35,689 nucleotides of DNA from an uncultured delta proteobacterium (lineage in GTDB: Bacteria; Myxococcota_A; Polyangia; Polyangiales; Polyangiaceae), in NCBI GenBank assembly GCA_903906315.1, contig CAIVJW010000203.1, positions 1 through 35,689 on the forward strand, written 5' to 3'. The notes below the pieces were generated by a model. The model searched no databases. It saw nothing but the letters and a program-made list of their open reading frames with translations, and had not been told where the DNA came from. Position 1 is the first letter of the stretch. Each line of letters starts with the position of its first letter. Of this stretch, positions 20,576-28,885 are shown in pieces. The translations under genes were made by a program, and so were the position numbers.

Positions 20576-20939
20576 CGCGTCTCCCCGAGTTCACCTGGCC
20601 GCGTCGACCTCGAGCCGGAGGGCTCGGTTTGCGCCCCTCGCCCCGGCGTTCCCGCCGAAGGCCCGCGCCTCGCACCCTGGGCCTCGACGCACACCGCCGC
20701 AAGGCGCTCCGCGAAGAAGCGCGAGCGCACGGCCGCGCTCGCGCGCCTCGCCGCCCCGACGGCGAAGGCGGCTCGAGCCTGGCTTGACGCACCACGACAA
20801 ACCGGCCAGAAACCGTCGCCTCAAGCGTCCCGGGCTGACGATCGCCCCGCACGGAGCAACGGTCGACCCGGGGCCAAGGACCGCACTCTCGGGGGGGGCT
20901 GGTCCGCCTCTCGACCCCATCCCATCCAGGAGCAACGCC
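20576..20939. other. divergent intergenic region between kinase and etfB
   Basis: This 364-nt region separates the start of the hybrid kinase gene (-) from etfB (+). No reading frame in it looks like a gene. It contains a candidate etfB promoter at 20784-20812 and the etfB ribosome-binding site AGGAG at 20928-20932, 7 nt before the GTG. Confidence 0.6.
20784..20812 (+). promoter_or_regulatory. candidate etfBA promoter
   Basis: TTGACG (five of six to the -35 consensus), a 17-nt spacer and CAGAAA (three of six to the -10 consensus) sit about 127 nt before the etfB start. The surrounding bases are less GC-rich than average. Confidence 0.45.
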
Positions 20940-21767
20940 GTGAAGATCCTCGTGCCGCTGAAGCGGGTCGCCGACCCGGACAACGCCAACAAGGTCAAGA
21001 TCCCGGCCTCCGGCGAGAAGATCGACACGACCGGTCTCGAGCCGAAGCCGAACCCGTTCGACGAGTACGCCCTCGAGGCCGCGCTGCGGCTCACCGAGAA
21101 CGGGCAGACCCCGAAGGTGCGCGCGGGCGAGGTCATCGTCGTGACCTTCGGGCCGAAGGAGTGCGACACCACGCTGCGCGCCGCGCTCGCGACGGGCGCC
21201 GACCGGGCGATCCGCGTCGACACGACGGACGACAAGCTCGACGGCGACCTCGTCGCTCGCGCGCTGAAGGCGATCGTCGACCGCGAGAAGCCGGACGTCG
21301 TCGTGATGGGCAAGCAGGCGGTCGACGGCGACTCGAACCAGGTCGCGCAGCTCCTCGCCGAGTACCTCGACTGGCCGCAGGCGACATTCGCCGCGACCGT
21401 GCACGAGGAGGACGGCGCGCTGCTCGTCGGCCGCGAGGTCGACGGCGGCGTCATCACGCTGCGCGTGAAGCTCCCGGCGGTCGTCTCGGTCGACCTCCGC
21501 ATCGTGGCGCCGACGAGCGTGTACTCGACCAAGACGGCACGGACGTTCAAGTACAACGACGGCGTGCGGTTCGCCGCGCTGCCCGCGATCATGGCCGCCA
21601 AGAAGAAGCCGCTCGTCGAGCTGAAGCTCGCCGACCTCACGGCCGACGTGGCGCCGAAGATCGTCTACAACGCCTTCCAGGCGCCCCCGGCGCGCAAGGC
21701 CGGCATCAAGGTCAAGGACGTGGCGGACCTCGTCCTTCACCTCAAGGACGAAGCGAAGGTTCTCTGA
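20940..21767 (+). CDS. etfB: electron transfer flavoprotein beta subunit
   Basis: This 275-residue ETF beta subunit starts MKILVPLKRVADPDNANKVK, the family's N-terminus. It continues with NPFDEYALEAALRL, VIVVTFGPKECDTTLRAALATGADRAIRV (nucleotide-binding region), GKQAVDGDSNQVAQLLAEYLDWPQATFA (the classic ETF-beta signature) and the C-terminal arm. With EtfA it carries electrons from acyl-CoA and other dehydrogenases through FAD to ETF:quinone oxidoreductase. The conventional length and family residues suggest the respiratory group rather than a bifurcating Fix/Bcd type, which is inference. The start is GTG with AGGAG 7 nt upstream. etfA follows after 122 nt that contain two identical hairpins. 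Confidence 0.95.
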   Translation: MKILVPLKRVADPDNANKVKIPASGEKIDTTGLEPKPNPFDEYALEAALRLTENGQTPKVRAGEVIVVTFGPKECDTTLRAALATGADRAIRVDTTDDKLDGDLVARALKAIVDREKPDVVVMGKQAVDGDSNQVAQLLAEYLDWPQATFAATVHEEDGALLVGREVDGGVITLRVKLPAVVSVDLRIVAPTSVYSTKTARTFKYNDGVRFAALPAIMAAKKKPLVELKLADLTADVAPKIVYNAFQAPPARKAGIKVKDVADLVLHLKDEAKVL

Positions 21768-21785
21768 CGGGTCGATGGTCGCGAG

Positions 21786-21828
21786 GGGGCCGCGATCGGC
21801 CCCGAACCCCGGGGCCGCGATCGGCCCC
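21786..21828 (+). repeat. two identical hairpins between etfB and etfA
   Basis: GGGGCCG-CGAT-CGGCCCC occurs twice, at 21786-21803 and 21811-21828, exactly 25 nt apart. Each copy forms a 7-bp all-GC stem with a four-base loop. They lie inside the etfBA operon and are not followed by T tracts, so they could be mRNA-stability or attenuation elements rather than full terminators. Confidence 0.75.
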
Positions 21829-21889
21829 AAACCAGCGGGAATCGTGAACGGTTCGCCGCATTGGGTCCAAGACTTGTGAGGGTATGACG

Positions 21890-22861
21890 ATGGCAGACGT
21901 ACTCGTTGTCGCAGAGGCCGCCGAAGGCAAGCTCAAGAAGACCACCCACTCGGCCGTCACGTTCGCCAAGGCGGCCGCTGCCGCGCTCGGCGGCAGCTAC
22001 TCGATCCTGGTGATCGGCGACGCGCTCGGTGGCGCGGTGGCCGAGGCCGCCGCGCTTGGCGCGGCCAAGGTGATCGTCGCGGAGGACGCGTCGCTCAAGG
22101 ACTACGTGGCCGAGCGCTACGCCCCCACGGTCGCGGCCGTGGGCAAGGGCTTCGCGGTCGTGGTCGGCACGGCCAGCGCGTTCGGCAAGGATCTGCTCCC
22201 GCGCGTCGCCGCCAAGCTCGGCGCCGGCTACGCGGGCGACATCTCGGAGCTCCTCATCGGTGGCGGCAAGCTCCAGTACAAGCGGCCGATGTACGCGGGC
22301 AACGCCTACGGCATCGCGAGCATCCCGACGGCCGTGCAGGTCGTCAGCGTGCGCCAGAGCGCGTTCGCCCCGAGCGAGCCGGGCGACGCGACGGCCGCGA
22401 CCGAGAAGGTCGCCATCGTGGCCCCCAGCGCCGGCGCGGCGCGCATCGAGTTCGTCTCGTTCAACCAGGTGAAGAGCGAGCGCCCCGAGCTCACCGAGGC
22501 CCGCGTCGTCGTCGCCGGCGGCCGCGCGCTGAAGGAGAGCTTCGGCAAGCTGCTCGACCCGCTCGCCGACCTGCTCGGCGCGGCCGTCGGCGCCAGCCGC
22601 GCGGCGTGCGACGCCGGCTACTGCGGCAGCGAGCTGCAGGTCGGCCAGACCGGCAAGGTCGTCGCCCCCTCGCTCTACATCGCGATCGGCATCTCGGGCG
22701 CCATCCAGCACCTCGCCGGCATGAAGAGCTCGAAGGTCATCGTGGCCATCAACAAGGACGCCGACGCGCCCATCTTCCAGGTGGCCGACTACGGCCTCGT
22801 GGCCGACCTGTTCCAGGTCGTGCCCGACCTCGTCACGCAGATCCGCGCCGCCAAGGCCTGA
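21890..22861 (+). CDS. etfA: electron transfer flavoprotein alpha subunit
   Basis: This 323-residue ETF alpha subunit has an N-terminal domain ([26 protein letters not shown] ... [10 protein letters not shown]) and the C-terminal FAD domain with [95 protein letters not shown]. That last stretch is the ETF-alpha signature that holds FAD. The ATG at 21890 is preferred because GAGGG lies 7 nt before it, whereas the in-frame ATG at 21884 is only 1 nt from the same site. It completes the heterodimer with EtfB. A strong hairpin terminator follows. Confidence 0.95.
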   Translation: MADVLVVAEAAEGKLKKTTHSAVTFAKAAAAALGGSYSILVIGDALGGAVAEAAALGAAKVIVAEDASLKDYVAERYAPTVAAVGKGFAVVVGTASAFGKDLLPRVAAKLGAGYAGDISELLIGGGKLQYKRPMYAGNAYGIASIPTAVQVVSVRQSAFAPSEPGDATAATEKVAIVAPSAGAARIEFVSFNQVKSERPELTEARVVVAGGRALKESFGKLLDPLADLLGAAVGASRAACDAGYCGSELQVGQTGKVVAPSLYIAIGISGAIQHLAGMKSSKVIVAINKDADAPIFQVADYGLVADLFQVVPDLVTQIRAAKA

Positions 22862-22885
22862 TCGTCGCGCGCACGCAACGTCGAG

Positions 22886-22916
22886 AGGCCCGGCCCCACG
22901 CCGGGCCTTTCGCGTT
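22886..22916 (+). terminator. rho-independent-like terminator after etfA
   Basis: AGGCCCGG, a 7-base loop and CCGGGCCT form an 8-bp GC stem (22886-22908), followed by TTCGCGTTT. It starts 24 nt after the etfA stop and closes the etfBA operon. Confidence 0.75.
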
Positions 22917-23031
22917 TCGAAGGCGCGCTTCGAGCGGCCGCGCCGCCCGTTCGAAAGGAACGCGCCCGCGCGGCCTCGAAGGCGGCGCGGGCGACGGGCC
23001 TGCTCGAGCGAAGGCCCGAACGCGCCTCAGC

Positions 23032-23766
23032 TCACTGGCACGTGCCGTCGAACGTGACCGACCCGCTGCCGCTGAACGACTGGCCGCCGGCGCTGAACGT
23101 CGCCGTGGCCTCGATCGTCCCGGCGCTCGGGCACCCTCCGCCCTCCGGGAACTTCACGCCGGCGAACGTCTCGCTGACGTCCCAGGTGGTGGCGACGTTC
23201 TGCCCCTGCGCGGCGACCGTCGCCGATCCGTTCGTCTTGAACGACCCGTCGAGGGACGTGGCCGTGACGGCGAGGTCGCAGACCTCGTGGAAGTCGAGGT
23301 CGTAGCCCGTCGATTTGCCCGTGAACGTGAGGTCGCAGACGACCTTGCCGCCGTCCCACGAGATGGTCCCGTCCATCGTCCACGACGACGCCCCGGACGC
23401 CGACGTGCAGCCCTTGAACGTGCAGCTCTTGCCGTCCGGCACGCAGTCGCAGGTGCCCGACGTGTCGGCCTGCGACGCCTCGCCGATGCCCTGGAAGCCC
23501 TGCGTGGCCGCGCCGCCGCCCGGCGTCACGAGGCCCATGGCCGCCTGACCGACGCCCGCCAGGGCCATCGCCCCTTCGGTGCCCTTGCCGGCGAGGATCT
23601 GCGACACCGCGGTGGAGATCTGCGTACCGGCCGCCTTCGCGGTCGTGGCGTTGAACGTGCCCTGCGCAGCGCCGCTGTTGTTGCTCTTGGTCTGCGTGTC
23701 ATCGCTGCCGCAGGCGACGAGACCGAGCGCGACGAGACCGACCATGCCGAGACGAAGCGTGTTCAT
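23032..23766 (-). CDS. secreted lipoprotein, cysteine-containing, unknown function
   Basis: This 244-residue protein has a clear lipoprotein signal ([23 protein letters not shown], lipobox LVAC at about 16-19). The mature part has an Ala/Gly/Thr-rich region, a cysteine cluster ([15 protein letters not shown], about residues 105-119) and beta-strand-rich Thr/Ser/Gly segments ([49 protein letters not shown]). Its two similar beta-rich halves may be internal repeats. No known family was recognised. A strong ribosome-binding site (GGAGGG) lies 5 nt before the ATG. Downstream of rhodanese on the same strand, it is separated by 142 nt containing inverted repeats, so it probably has its own promoter. 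Confidence 0.8.
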   Translation of the reverse strand: MNTLRLGMVGLVALGLVACGSDDTQTKSNNSGAAQGTFNATTAKAAGTQISTAVSQILAGKGTEGAMALAGVGQAAMGLVTPGGGAATQGFQGIGEASQADTSGTCDCVPDGKSCTFKGCTSASGASSWTMDGTISWDGGKVVCDLTFTGKSTGYDLDFHEVCDLAVTATSLDGSFKTNGSATVAAQGQNVATTWDVSETFAGVKFPEGGGCPSAGTIEATATFSAGGQSFSGSGSVTFDGTCQ

Positions 23767-23881
23767 GGGTTCCCTCCGAAGCAGGTGCGAGGCGCGCCGA
23801 GCGCGTCGAGCGCAAAGCGCGAGCGCAGTCTGGTGATGTCGGAGGACGTTGTCCAGACAGGAGGCTCGGCTCCGACGGCCC

Positions 23882-23895
23882 TAATGACCTCATTA
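23882..23895. promoter_or_regulatory. AT-rich inverted repeat upstream of the lipoprotein gene
   Basis: TAATGA-CC-TCATTA is a perfect inverted repeat in an otherwise very GC-rich region, about 116 nt before the lipoprotein start. A second inverted pair, GTCTGG (23828-23833) and CCAGAC (23853-23858), lies nearer the gene. Either could be a regulator site; no regulator gene is adjacent. Confidence 0.3.
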
Positions 23896-23908
23896 TCCAG
23901 CCAATGGG

Positions 23909-24256
23909 TCACCAGCGGGACATCGCGCCCAGATTCGCGACCTTGGCGAAGCCGGCCGATCGAAGGAGCTTGGTGGCGCTCGCGCTGCGCGCGCCGGAGG
24001 CGCAGTAGACGACGACCGATCCGTCCTTCGGCCCCAGCTCACCGAGGCGGTCGGCGAGCTCGTGCACGGGGACGTTCTTGGCGCCCTCGAGGTGCCCGGA
24101 CGCGAATTCCCCCGCGGATCGCACGTCGAGGAGGCGCGCGCCCTCCTCCTTGACGAGGCGCCTGGCCTCGGCCGGCGCGATGCCGCCGCGCCGCTGCAGG
24201 AACATCCACACGACGAGCATGAGCGCGACGAGGAGGGCGATCTTGTTACTGTCCAT
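23909..24256 (-). CDS. membrane-anchored rhodanese-like protein
   Basis: This 115-residue protein has an N-terminal transmembrane anchor ([19 protein letters not shown], about residues 5-23) and a single rhodanese domain: ITPAEA-like [38 protein letters not shown] and the active loop [22 protein letters not shown], with catalytic Cys at about residue 86. Such domains carry sulfur as a cysteine persulfide. The loop CASGARS is the short six-residue type of sulfurtransferases. It lies divergently from the Old Yellow Enzyme gene, with 76 nt between starts, which may share regulation. AAGGGG before the ATG may serve as ribosome-binding site. Confidence 0.92.
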   Translation of the reverse strand: MDSNKIALLVALMLVVWMFLQRRGGIAPAEARRLVKEEGARLLDVRSAGEFASGHLEGAKNVPVHELADRLGELGPKDGSVVVYCASGARSASATKLLRSAGFAKVANLGAMSRW

Positions 24257-24319
24257 CGCCCCTTGGAGCCGAGGCGCACGAGAAGGGTTCGCGGTGAACG
24301 CGGGGGGCGCCGCGCGCGG

Positions 24320-24325
24320 TAGACT
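24320..24325 (+). promoter_or_regulatory. -10-like TAGACT ahead of the OYE gene
   Basis: GCGGTAGACT ends 7 nt before the ATG, with no ribosome-binding site between, suggesting leaderless translation. Confidence 0.4.
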
Positions 24326-24332
24326 GCTCGCC

Positions 24333-25370
24333 ATGCCGCTGCTCTTCGAGCCGTTCACCACGCGATCCGTCACGATCCGCAACCGCATCGTCGTCGCCCC
24401 GATGTGCCAGTACTCGGCGGGCACCGACGGCCTGGCGACCGACTGGCACCTCGTCCACCTCGGCTCGCGCGCCGTCGGAGGCGCCGGGCTCGTGATCGTC
24501 GAGGCCACCGCGGTCGAGGCGCGAGGGCGCCTGTCGCAGGCCGATCTCGGGCTCTGGGACGACGCGCAGATCGGGCCGCTCACGCGCGTCGCCCGCTTCC
24601 TGGAGGACCACGGCGCCGTCGCGGGCATCCAGCTCGCGCACGGGGGGCGCAAGGGCTTCTCCGACACGAAGGCGCACGGGCCGGAGGCCGTCGTCGGGCC
24701 GAGCGCGATCGCGTTCGACGAGGGCTGGCGGACGCCCGACGCAATCGACGCCCGCGGCCTCGACGGGGTGGTCGAGGCGTTCCGCGCCGCGGCCAGGCGC
24801 GCGCTCCTGGCGGGGTTCCGCGTGGTCGAGATCCACGCGGCGCACGGCTACCTGCTGCACGAGTTCCTCTCGCCCTTGTCGAACCGCCGCGAGGACGATC
24901 ACGGCGGATCGCTCGAGAACCGGGCGCGCTTGCTCCACCGGGTCGTCGGCGCGGTGCGCGAGGTCTGGCCGGCGGAGCTGCCGCTCTGGGTGCGCCTCTC
25001 GTGCACGGACTGGGCGCCGGGCGGGATCGTCGTGGAGGAATGCGCGGCGGCGCTCGCGGGCCTCGCGGGCGCGATCGACGTCGTGCACTGCTCGTCGGGC
25101 GGCAACGTCGCGACGGCGACGATCCCCGTCGCCCCCGGCTACCAGGTGCCCTTCGCCGCGCACCTCAAGCGCGCGACCGGCCTTCCGACGTGCGCGGTGG
25201 GCCTCTTGAACGAGGCCGCGCAGTGCGAAGCCGTGCTGGAGAGCGGCGACGCCGACCTCGTGGCGCTGGGGCGCGAGGAGCTGCGCGACCCGTATTTCCC
25301 GCTCCACGCGGCGCGATCGCTCGGCGTCGACCTGCCCTACTGGCCGCGGCAGTACCTGCGCGCCCGGTGA
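24333..25370 (+). CDS. NADH:flavin oxidoreductase, Old Yellow Enzyme (YqjM-like)
   Basis: This 345-residue FMN enzyme of the Old Yellow Enzyme family reduces activated C=C bonds using NAD(P)H. The N-terminus MPLLFEPFTTRSVTIRNRIVVAPMCQYSA has a cysteine at residue 25, matching the redox-tuning Cys of the YqjM (class III) group. Further marks are WHLVHLGSRAVGGAGLVIVEATAV, IQLAHGGRKG, EIHAAHGYLLHEFLSPLSNRR with the catalytic His pair, and GGSLENRARLL. Length and residues fit YqjM/NamA, but the physiological substrate cannot be read from the sequence. The cytosolic gene is divergent from the rhodanese gene. Confidence 0.94.
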   Translation: MPLLFEPFTTRSVTIRNRIVVAPMCQYSAGTDGLATDWHLVHLGSRAVGGAGLVIVEATAVEARGRLSQADLGLWDDAQIGPLTRVARFLEDHGAVAGIQLAHGGRKGFSDTKAHGPEAVVGPSAIAFDEGWRTPDAIDARGLDGVVEAFRAAARRALLAGFRVVEIHAAHGYLLHEFLSPLSNRREDDHGGSLENRARLLHRVVGAVREVWPAELPLWVRLSCTDWAPGGIVVEECAAALAGLAGAIDVVHCSSGGNVATATIPVAPGYQVPFAAHLKRATGLPTCAVGLLNEAAQCEAVLESGDADLVALGREELRDPYFPLHAARSLGVDLPYWPRQYLRAR

Positions 25371-25423
25371 GCCCGCCCGCGGCGCCTCGCGAAGCCGCAG
25401 CCCGCCCGCAGCGCGCGTCGTGG

Positions 25424-25429
25424 TACGAC
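25424..25429 (+). promoter_or_regulatory. -10-like TACGAC ahead of the MutS-like gene
   Basis: GGTACGACGCT lies directly before the GTG at 25435. It fits the local pattern of a TA-starting hexamer 5-10 nt from the start codon, though it ends in C rather than T. Confidence 0.3.
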
Positions 25430-25434
25430 GCTCC

Positions 25435-27318
25435 GTGACCGACGACATCGAGGCTTCGTACCGCGCGCGATCCGAGACGCTCGCCCTCGAGCTCGCGACG
25501 CTGACGGATCGATCCGACCGCCTCTCGCGCGCCCGGCTCGTGACCTTCCTCTGCGCGGCGGCTCCGTCGGCGTATGGCCTCGCGCGCGCGCTGCCGCAGG
25601 CGGGGTGGGCTGGGGCGGGGCTCGCGGCGACGGCGTTCTTCGCGCTCGTCGTGAAGCACGCGTTCGTCGCGTCGGATCGCGCGCGGGTCGAGCTGCGGGT
25701 CGCGATCCTCGACGAGGCGCGCGGGCGGATCGAGGGGCGCATCCCCGAGGGCGCGGACGGCGGGCAGCGCTTCGCGGTCGCGGGCCACCCGTACGCGGAC
25801 GATCTCGACGTGCTGGGGCCGCGATCGCTGTTCCGCGCGGTCTCGCGCGCCGAGACCGCCATCGGCCAGGAGACGCTCGCGCGGTGGCTGCTCGCGCCGG
25901 CGACCGCCGCCGAGGTCGGCGCGCGCCAGGGAGCGGTCCGCGAGCTCGCCGCCAAGCCCGCGCTGCTCGAGGAGATCGCGGTGCGCGGGCGGCTCGCCGG
26001 CGCGCGCGGCGGGGCGGCCGATCCCCTGCTCGACTGGGCCGAGGCCGCGGCGGTGCTGCCGGTGGACGGCTCGGCCGAGGGCGCGATCGCCACACGCGGA
26101 TGGCTGGTCCGAGCCGCGAAGGCGCTCGTCCCGATGACGCTCGGCCTCGCCGTGATCGCGGGCCTCCTCGGCGAGGGCGCGGGCCTGCTCGCTCGCGCGT
26201 GGCTCGGGCCCCTGATCCTGCAGGGCGTCGTGCTCGCTGCGCTCTTCGCGACGGTCGCTCGGACGATCGCCACGGTGTCGTCGCGCGAGGCGCCGTTCGG
26301 CCGCTACCGCGCGCTCTTCGAGGCCGTCGAGGCCGAGGCGTTCTCGTCGCCGCGCCTGGCCGCGATCGGCGCGCGCCTGCGGGACGGCGACGGCCACGGT
26401 CGGGCGGCGTCGTCCGCGATCGCGTCGCTCGAGCGGATCATCGGCTTCGCGGATCTGCGCCACAACACGGTCATTCACCTCGTCGCGAACGTGGGCCTCC
26501 TCTGGGACGTGTTCTGCACCGAGGCCCTCGAGCGCTGGCGGTCGCGATCGGGCCGAAGGGTGCGCGGCTGGCTCGAAGCGCTCGGCGAGCTGGAGGCGCT
26601 CGCGAGCCTCGCCGCGTTCGCGCGCGAGCACCCCGCGTTCGCGATGCCCGTCGTCGAGGACGGGCCGCCTTGCTTCGAGGCCGAAGCGCTCGGCCACCCG
26701 CTCATCGACGGCGCGAAGCGCGTGGCGAACGACGCCCGCCTCGCAGCGGACCCGGCGTGCGCGCCGTTCGCCGGCGACGCGCTGCTCGTCACGGGATCGA
26801 ACATGAGCGGCAAGAGCACGTGGCTGCGGTCGATCGGGCTCGCGACCGTGATGGCGCTCGCCGGCGGCCCGGTCTGCGCGCGTTCGGCCCGCCTCTCGCC
26901 GCTGCGACTGTGGACGAGCATGCGCATCCGCGACGCGGTCGACGAGGGCGTCTCGCACTTCTACGCCGAGGTGCGCCGCCTCAAGGCCGTCGTCGACGCG
27001 ACGACCCAGGGGCCCGACGTGATCTTCCTGCTCGACGAGATCCTGCACGGGACCAACTCGCGCGAGCGCGTCGTCGGCGCCAACCACGTGGTCTCGGACC
27101 TCGTGCGGCGCGGCGCCGTCGGCGCGGTGTCGAGCCACGATCTCGGCCTCGCGTCACTCGAGCAGGCCACCTCGGGCCGCGTGCGCAACGTGCACTTCCG
27201 CGAGCTCGTCGACGACGGCAAGATGACCTTCGACTATCGCCTGCGCGCCGGCGTCGTCGACACGTCGAACGCCCTGCGCGTGATGCGCATGGCCGGCCTC
27301 GACGTCCCCGAGGAGTGA
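25435..27318 (+). CDS. membrane-associated MutS-like ATPase
   Basis: This ~627-residue protein has a C-terminal MutS ATPase domain: Walker A GSNMSGKST at about residues 452-460, DEGVSHFYAEVRRLK, Walker B FLLDEILHGTNSRER at about 529-543, and SSHDLGLASLE. The mismatch-recognition and connector domains of MutS1 are missing. Instead there are hydrophobic segments near the N-terminus (VTFLCAAAPSAYGLA, AGAGLAATAFFALVVKHAF) and in the middle (LVPMTLGLAVIAGLLG, LILQGVVLAALFATVA), so it should sit in the membrane. Such membrane MutS homologues are common in Bacteroidetes and myxobacteria and have no known mismatch-repair role. GTG 25420 is an alternative start. The gene ends 1 nt from the convergent 72-residue gene. 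Confidence 0.9.
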   Translation: MTDDIEASYRARSETLALELATLTDRSDRLSRARLVTFLCAAAPSAYGLARALPQAGWAGAGLAATAFFALVVKHAFVASDRARVELRVAILDEARGRIEGRIPEGADGGQRFAVAGHPYADDLDVLGPRSLFRAVSRAETAIGQETLARWLLAPATAAEVGARQGAVRELAAKPALLEEIAVRGRLAGARGGAADPLLDWAEAAAVLPVDGSAEGAIATRGWLVRAAKALVPMTLGLAVIAGLLGEGAGLLARAWLGPLILQGVVLAALFATVARTIATVSSREAPFGRYRALFEAVEAEAFSSPRLAAIGARLRDGDGHGRAASSAIASLERIIGFADLRHNTVIHLVANVGLLWDVFCTEALERWRSRSGRRVRGWLEALGELEALASLAAFAREHPAFAMPVVEDGPPCFEAEALGHPLIDGAKRVANDARLAADPACAPFAGDALLVTGSNMSGKSTWLRSIGLATVMALAGGPVCARSARLSPLRLWTSMRIRDAVDEGVSHFYAEVRRLKAVVDATTQGPDVIFLLDEILHGTNSRERVVGANHVVSDLVRRGAVGAVSSHDLGLASLEQATSGRVRNVHFRELVDDGKMTFDYRLRAGVVDTSNALRVMRMAGLDVPEE

Positions 27319-27319
27319 C

Positions 27320-27538
27320 CTACCGATCGTTGCGGGCGCCGAGCCGCACGAGCGCGGCCTGGAGCTCGCCGACCGACACGTTCACGTGCTCGACCACGCG
27401 GCCGTACAGCATCGCCGTCGGCACGTTGCGCCCGCGCAGCTCCTCCGAGAGCACGCCGAGCTGCCAGAGGACCACGCGCTCGAGCCTCGTGAGGCCGTCG
27501 CGCACGTCGGGCAGCCCGTCGTGCTCTCCACGACCCAC
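27320..27538 (-). CDS. small conserved-looking protein, unknown function
   Basis: This 72-residue cytosolic protein has predicted helices and a balanced composition (LTRLERVVLWQLGVLSEELRGRNVPTAMLYGRVVEHVNVSVGELQAALVRLGARN). It looks genuinely coding rather than a shadow frame. The GTG start lies 4 nt after the stop of the M20 hydrolase gene and behind a GAAGGG motif, so it is the second gene of that operon. No family was recognised; a helical adaptor or regulator is possible. Its end abuts the convergent MutS-like gene. Confidence 0.6.
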   Translation of the reverse strand: MGRGEHDGLPDVRDGLTRLERVVLWQLGVLSEELRGRNVPTAMLYGRVVEHVNVSVGELQAALVRLGARNDR

Positions 27539-27542
27539 GACG

Positions 27543-28793
27543 CTAGCCCTTCGCGACGTGCGCGACCGTCTTGTCGACCAGGCGCAGGAACGCGTTGATC
27601 GTCGTCACGAGGTGCGGCTCGGGAGTGTCCTCTTCCTTGCAGTGCGAGAGGCCTCGCGCCGACGACGAGAACATCATCACGACCGGCATGTGCGGCACCA
27701 TCTCGGCCGCGTCGTGCAGCGGGCCCGACGGCAGCCGCGGCGCCTCGCCCATCTCCTCCTGCAGCGCCTCGGCGCAGAAGCCGAGCAGCGTCGGATCGAA
27801 CGGGCGCGGCTCGATGCGCCAGAGGTGCGTCCACTCGACGGTGACGTCGTTGTCCTTCGCCGCCTGCGCCGCCGCCGCGTGCGCGTCCTCGTGCATCGCC
27901 GCCAGCACCGCCGGGTCGAGCGCGCGCTGGTCGAGCGAGATCTCGCACCCGCCCGGCACGGCCGTGACGAACTTCGGCTCGACGTTGACGACGCCGACCG
28001 TGCACACGACGCCGGCGCCGGGCTTCGAGTGCTTCCTGGCGATGTCGCGGCACGCGAGCGCGGTCTGCGCGGCCGCGAGGAACGCGTCGCGACGCATCTC
28101 GATCGGCGTCGATCCCGAGTGCGCCGCCTGGCCGGTGAAGCGGATCATGTGCCGCTCGACGCCGAACGTGCCGATGACGACGCCGGTGGACTTCTTCCAC
28201 GACTCGAGCACCGGCCCCTGCTCGATGTGCACCTCGAGGTACGCGCGCGCGTCGATGCGGGCGAGCTCCTGGCGCGCGTCGAGGACCTTCTCGAGGTCGA
28301 CGCCGTTCTCGCGGAGCGCGTCGACGAGCGCGACGCCGTTGCGGTCCTTGAGGCTCCGCACGTCGTCGAGGCGCAGCGTGCCGGCCGCGGCCGACGACCC
28401 GAAGAGGCTGCGACCGAAGCGCGCGCCCTCCTCGTCCGCCCAGTCGACGACCTTGATCGTGACGGGCGGCGCCTCGCCGCGCGAGGCGTAGTGGCGAAGC
28501 ACCTCGATGCCCGTGACGACGCCGAAGCAGCCGTCGAGCCACCCGCCGCTCGGCACGCAGTCGAGGTGGCTGCCGATGATGACCGTCCGGTCCGACGTGC
28601 CCTTCAGCGTCGCCCAGGCGTTGCCGGCCGAGTCGCGCCACACGTCGAGGCCGATCTCGCGCACCTTCGCCTCGAACCACGCGCGCGCGTCCCGCCAGAT
28701 CGGCCCCCAGCAGACGCGCTGCGCGCCTCGCTCGTTCGACGTCCTCGCCGCCAGCTCACGTAGATCGCGGATCACTCGGGATGCGTCACCCAT
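27543..28793 (-). CDS. M20-family amidohydrolase (carbamoylase/allantoate type)
   Basis: This 416-residue zinc-dependent enzyme belongs to the hydantoinase/carbamoylase group of M20 peptidases, which hydrolyse N-carbamoyl amino acids, allantoate or ureidoglycolate. Metal-site motifs are GSHLDCVPSGGWLDGCFG (His76, Asp87), WADEEGARFG (Glu121/122) and YLEVHIEQGPVLE (His189, Glu191), with a C-terminal histidine in EPHLVTTINAFL. The dimerisation insert is present (FTGQAAHSGSTP). Other purine or hydantoin catabolism genes are absent from the window, so the substrate is open. The ATG has GAGGTGAG directly upstream and a TATAGT box about 18 nt upstream. The 72-residue gene follows 4 nt after it. Confidence 0.92.
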   Translation of the reverse strand: MGDASRVIRDLRELAARTSNERGAQRVCWGPIWRDARAWFEAKVREIGLDVWRDSAGNAWATLKGTSDRTVIIGSHLDCVPSGGWLDGCFGVVTGIEVLRHYASRGEAPPVTIKVVDWADEEGARFGRSLFGSSAAAGTLRLDDVRSLKDRNGVALVDALRENGVDLEKVLDARQELARIDARAYLEVHIEQGPVLESWKKSTGVVIGTFGVERHMIRFTGQAAHSGSTPIEMRRDAFLAAAQTALACRDIARKHSKPGAGVVCTVGVVNVEPKFVTAVPGGCEISLDQRALDPAVLAAMHEDAHAAAAQAAKDNDVTVEWTHLWRIEPRPFDPTLLGFCAEALQEEMGEAPRLPSGPLHDAAEMVPHMPVVMMFSSSARGLSHCKEEDTPEPHLVTTINAFLRLVDKTVAHVAKG

Positions 28794-28811
28794 GTCTCAC
28801 CTCGTGGCGCG

Positions 28812-28817
28812 ACTATA
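28812..28817 (-). promoter_or_regulatory. -10 box TATAGT ahead of the amidohydrolase
   Basis: TATAGT matches the -10 consensus in five of six bases and lies 18 nt before the ATG on the minus strand, with GAGGTGAG between. No clear -35 box was found, so this may be an extended or alternative promoter. Confidence 0.45.
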
Positions 28818-28885
28818 CCGCGCGACCCGTGCGGACCGCGCGGGGGTCGTCGCCGCCGAGCCTCCGGGCCTCCGAGCGGGCGCGA

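Noticed and set aside
23828-23858. GTCTGG/CCAGAC inverted pair as a terminator
   Set aside because: A 19-nt loop, only 6 bp of stem and no T tract; at best an operator, and weak evidence for that.
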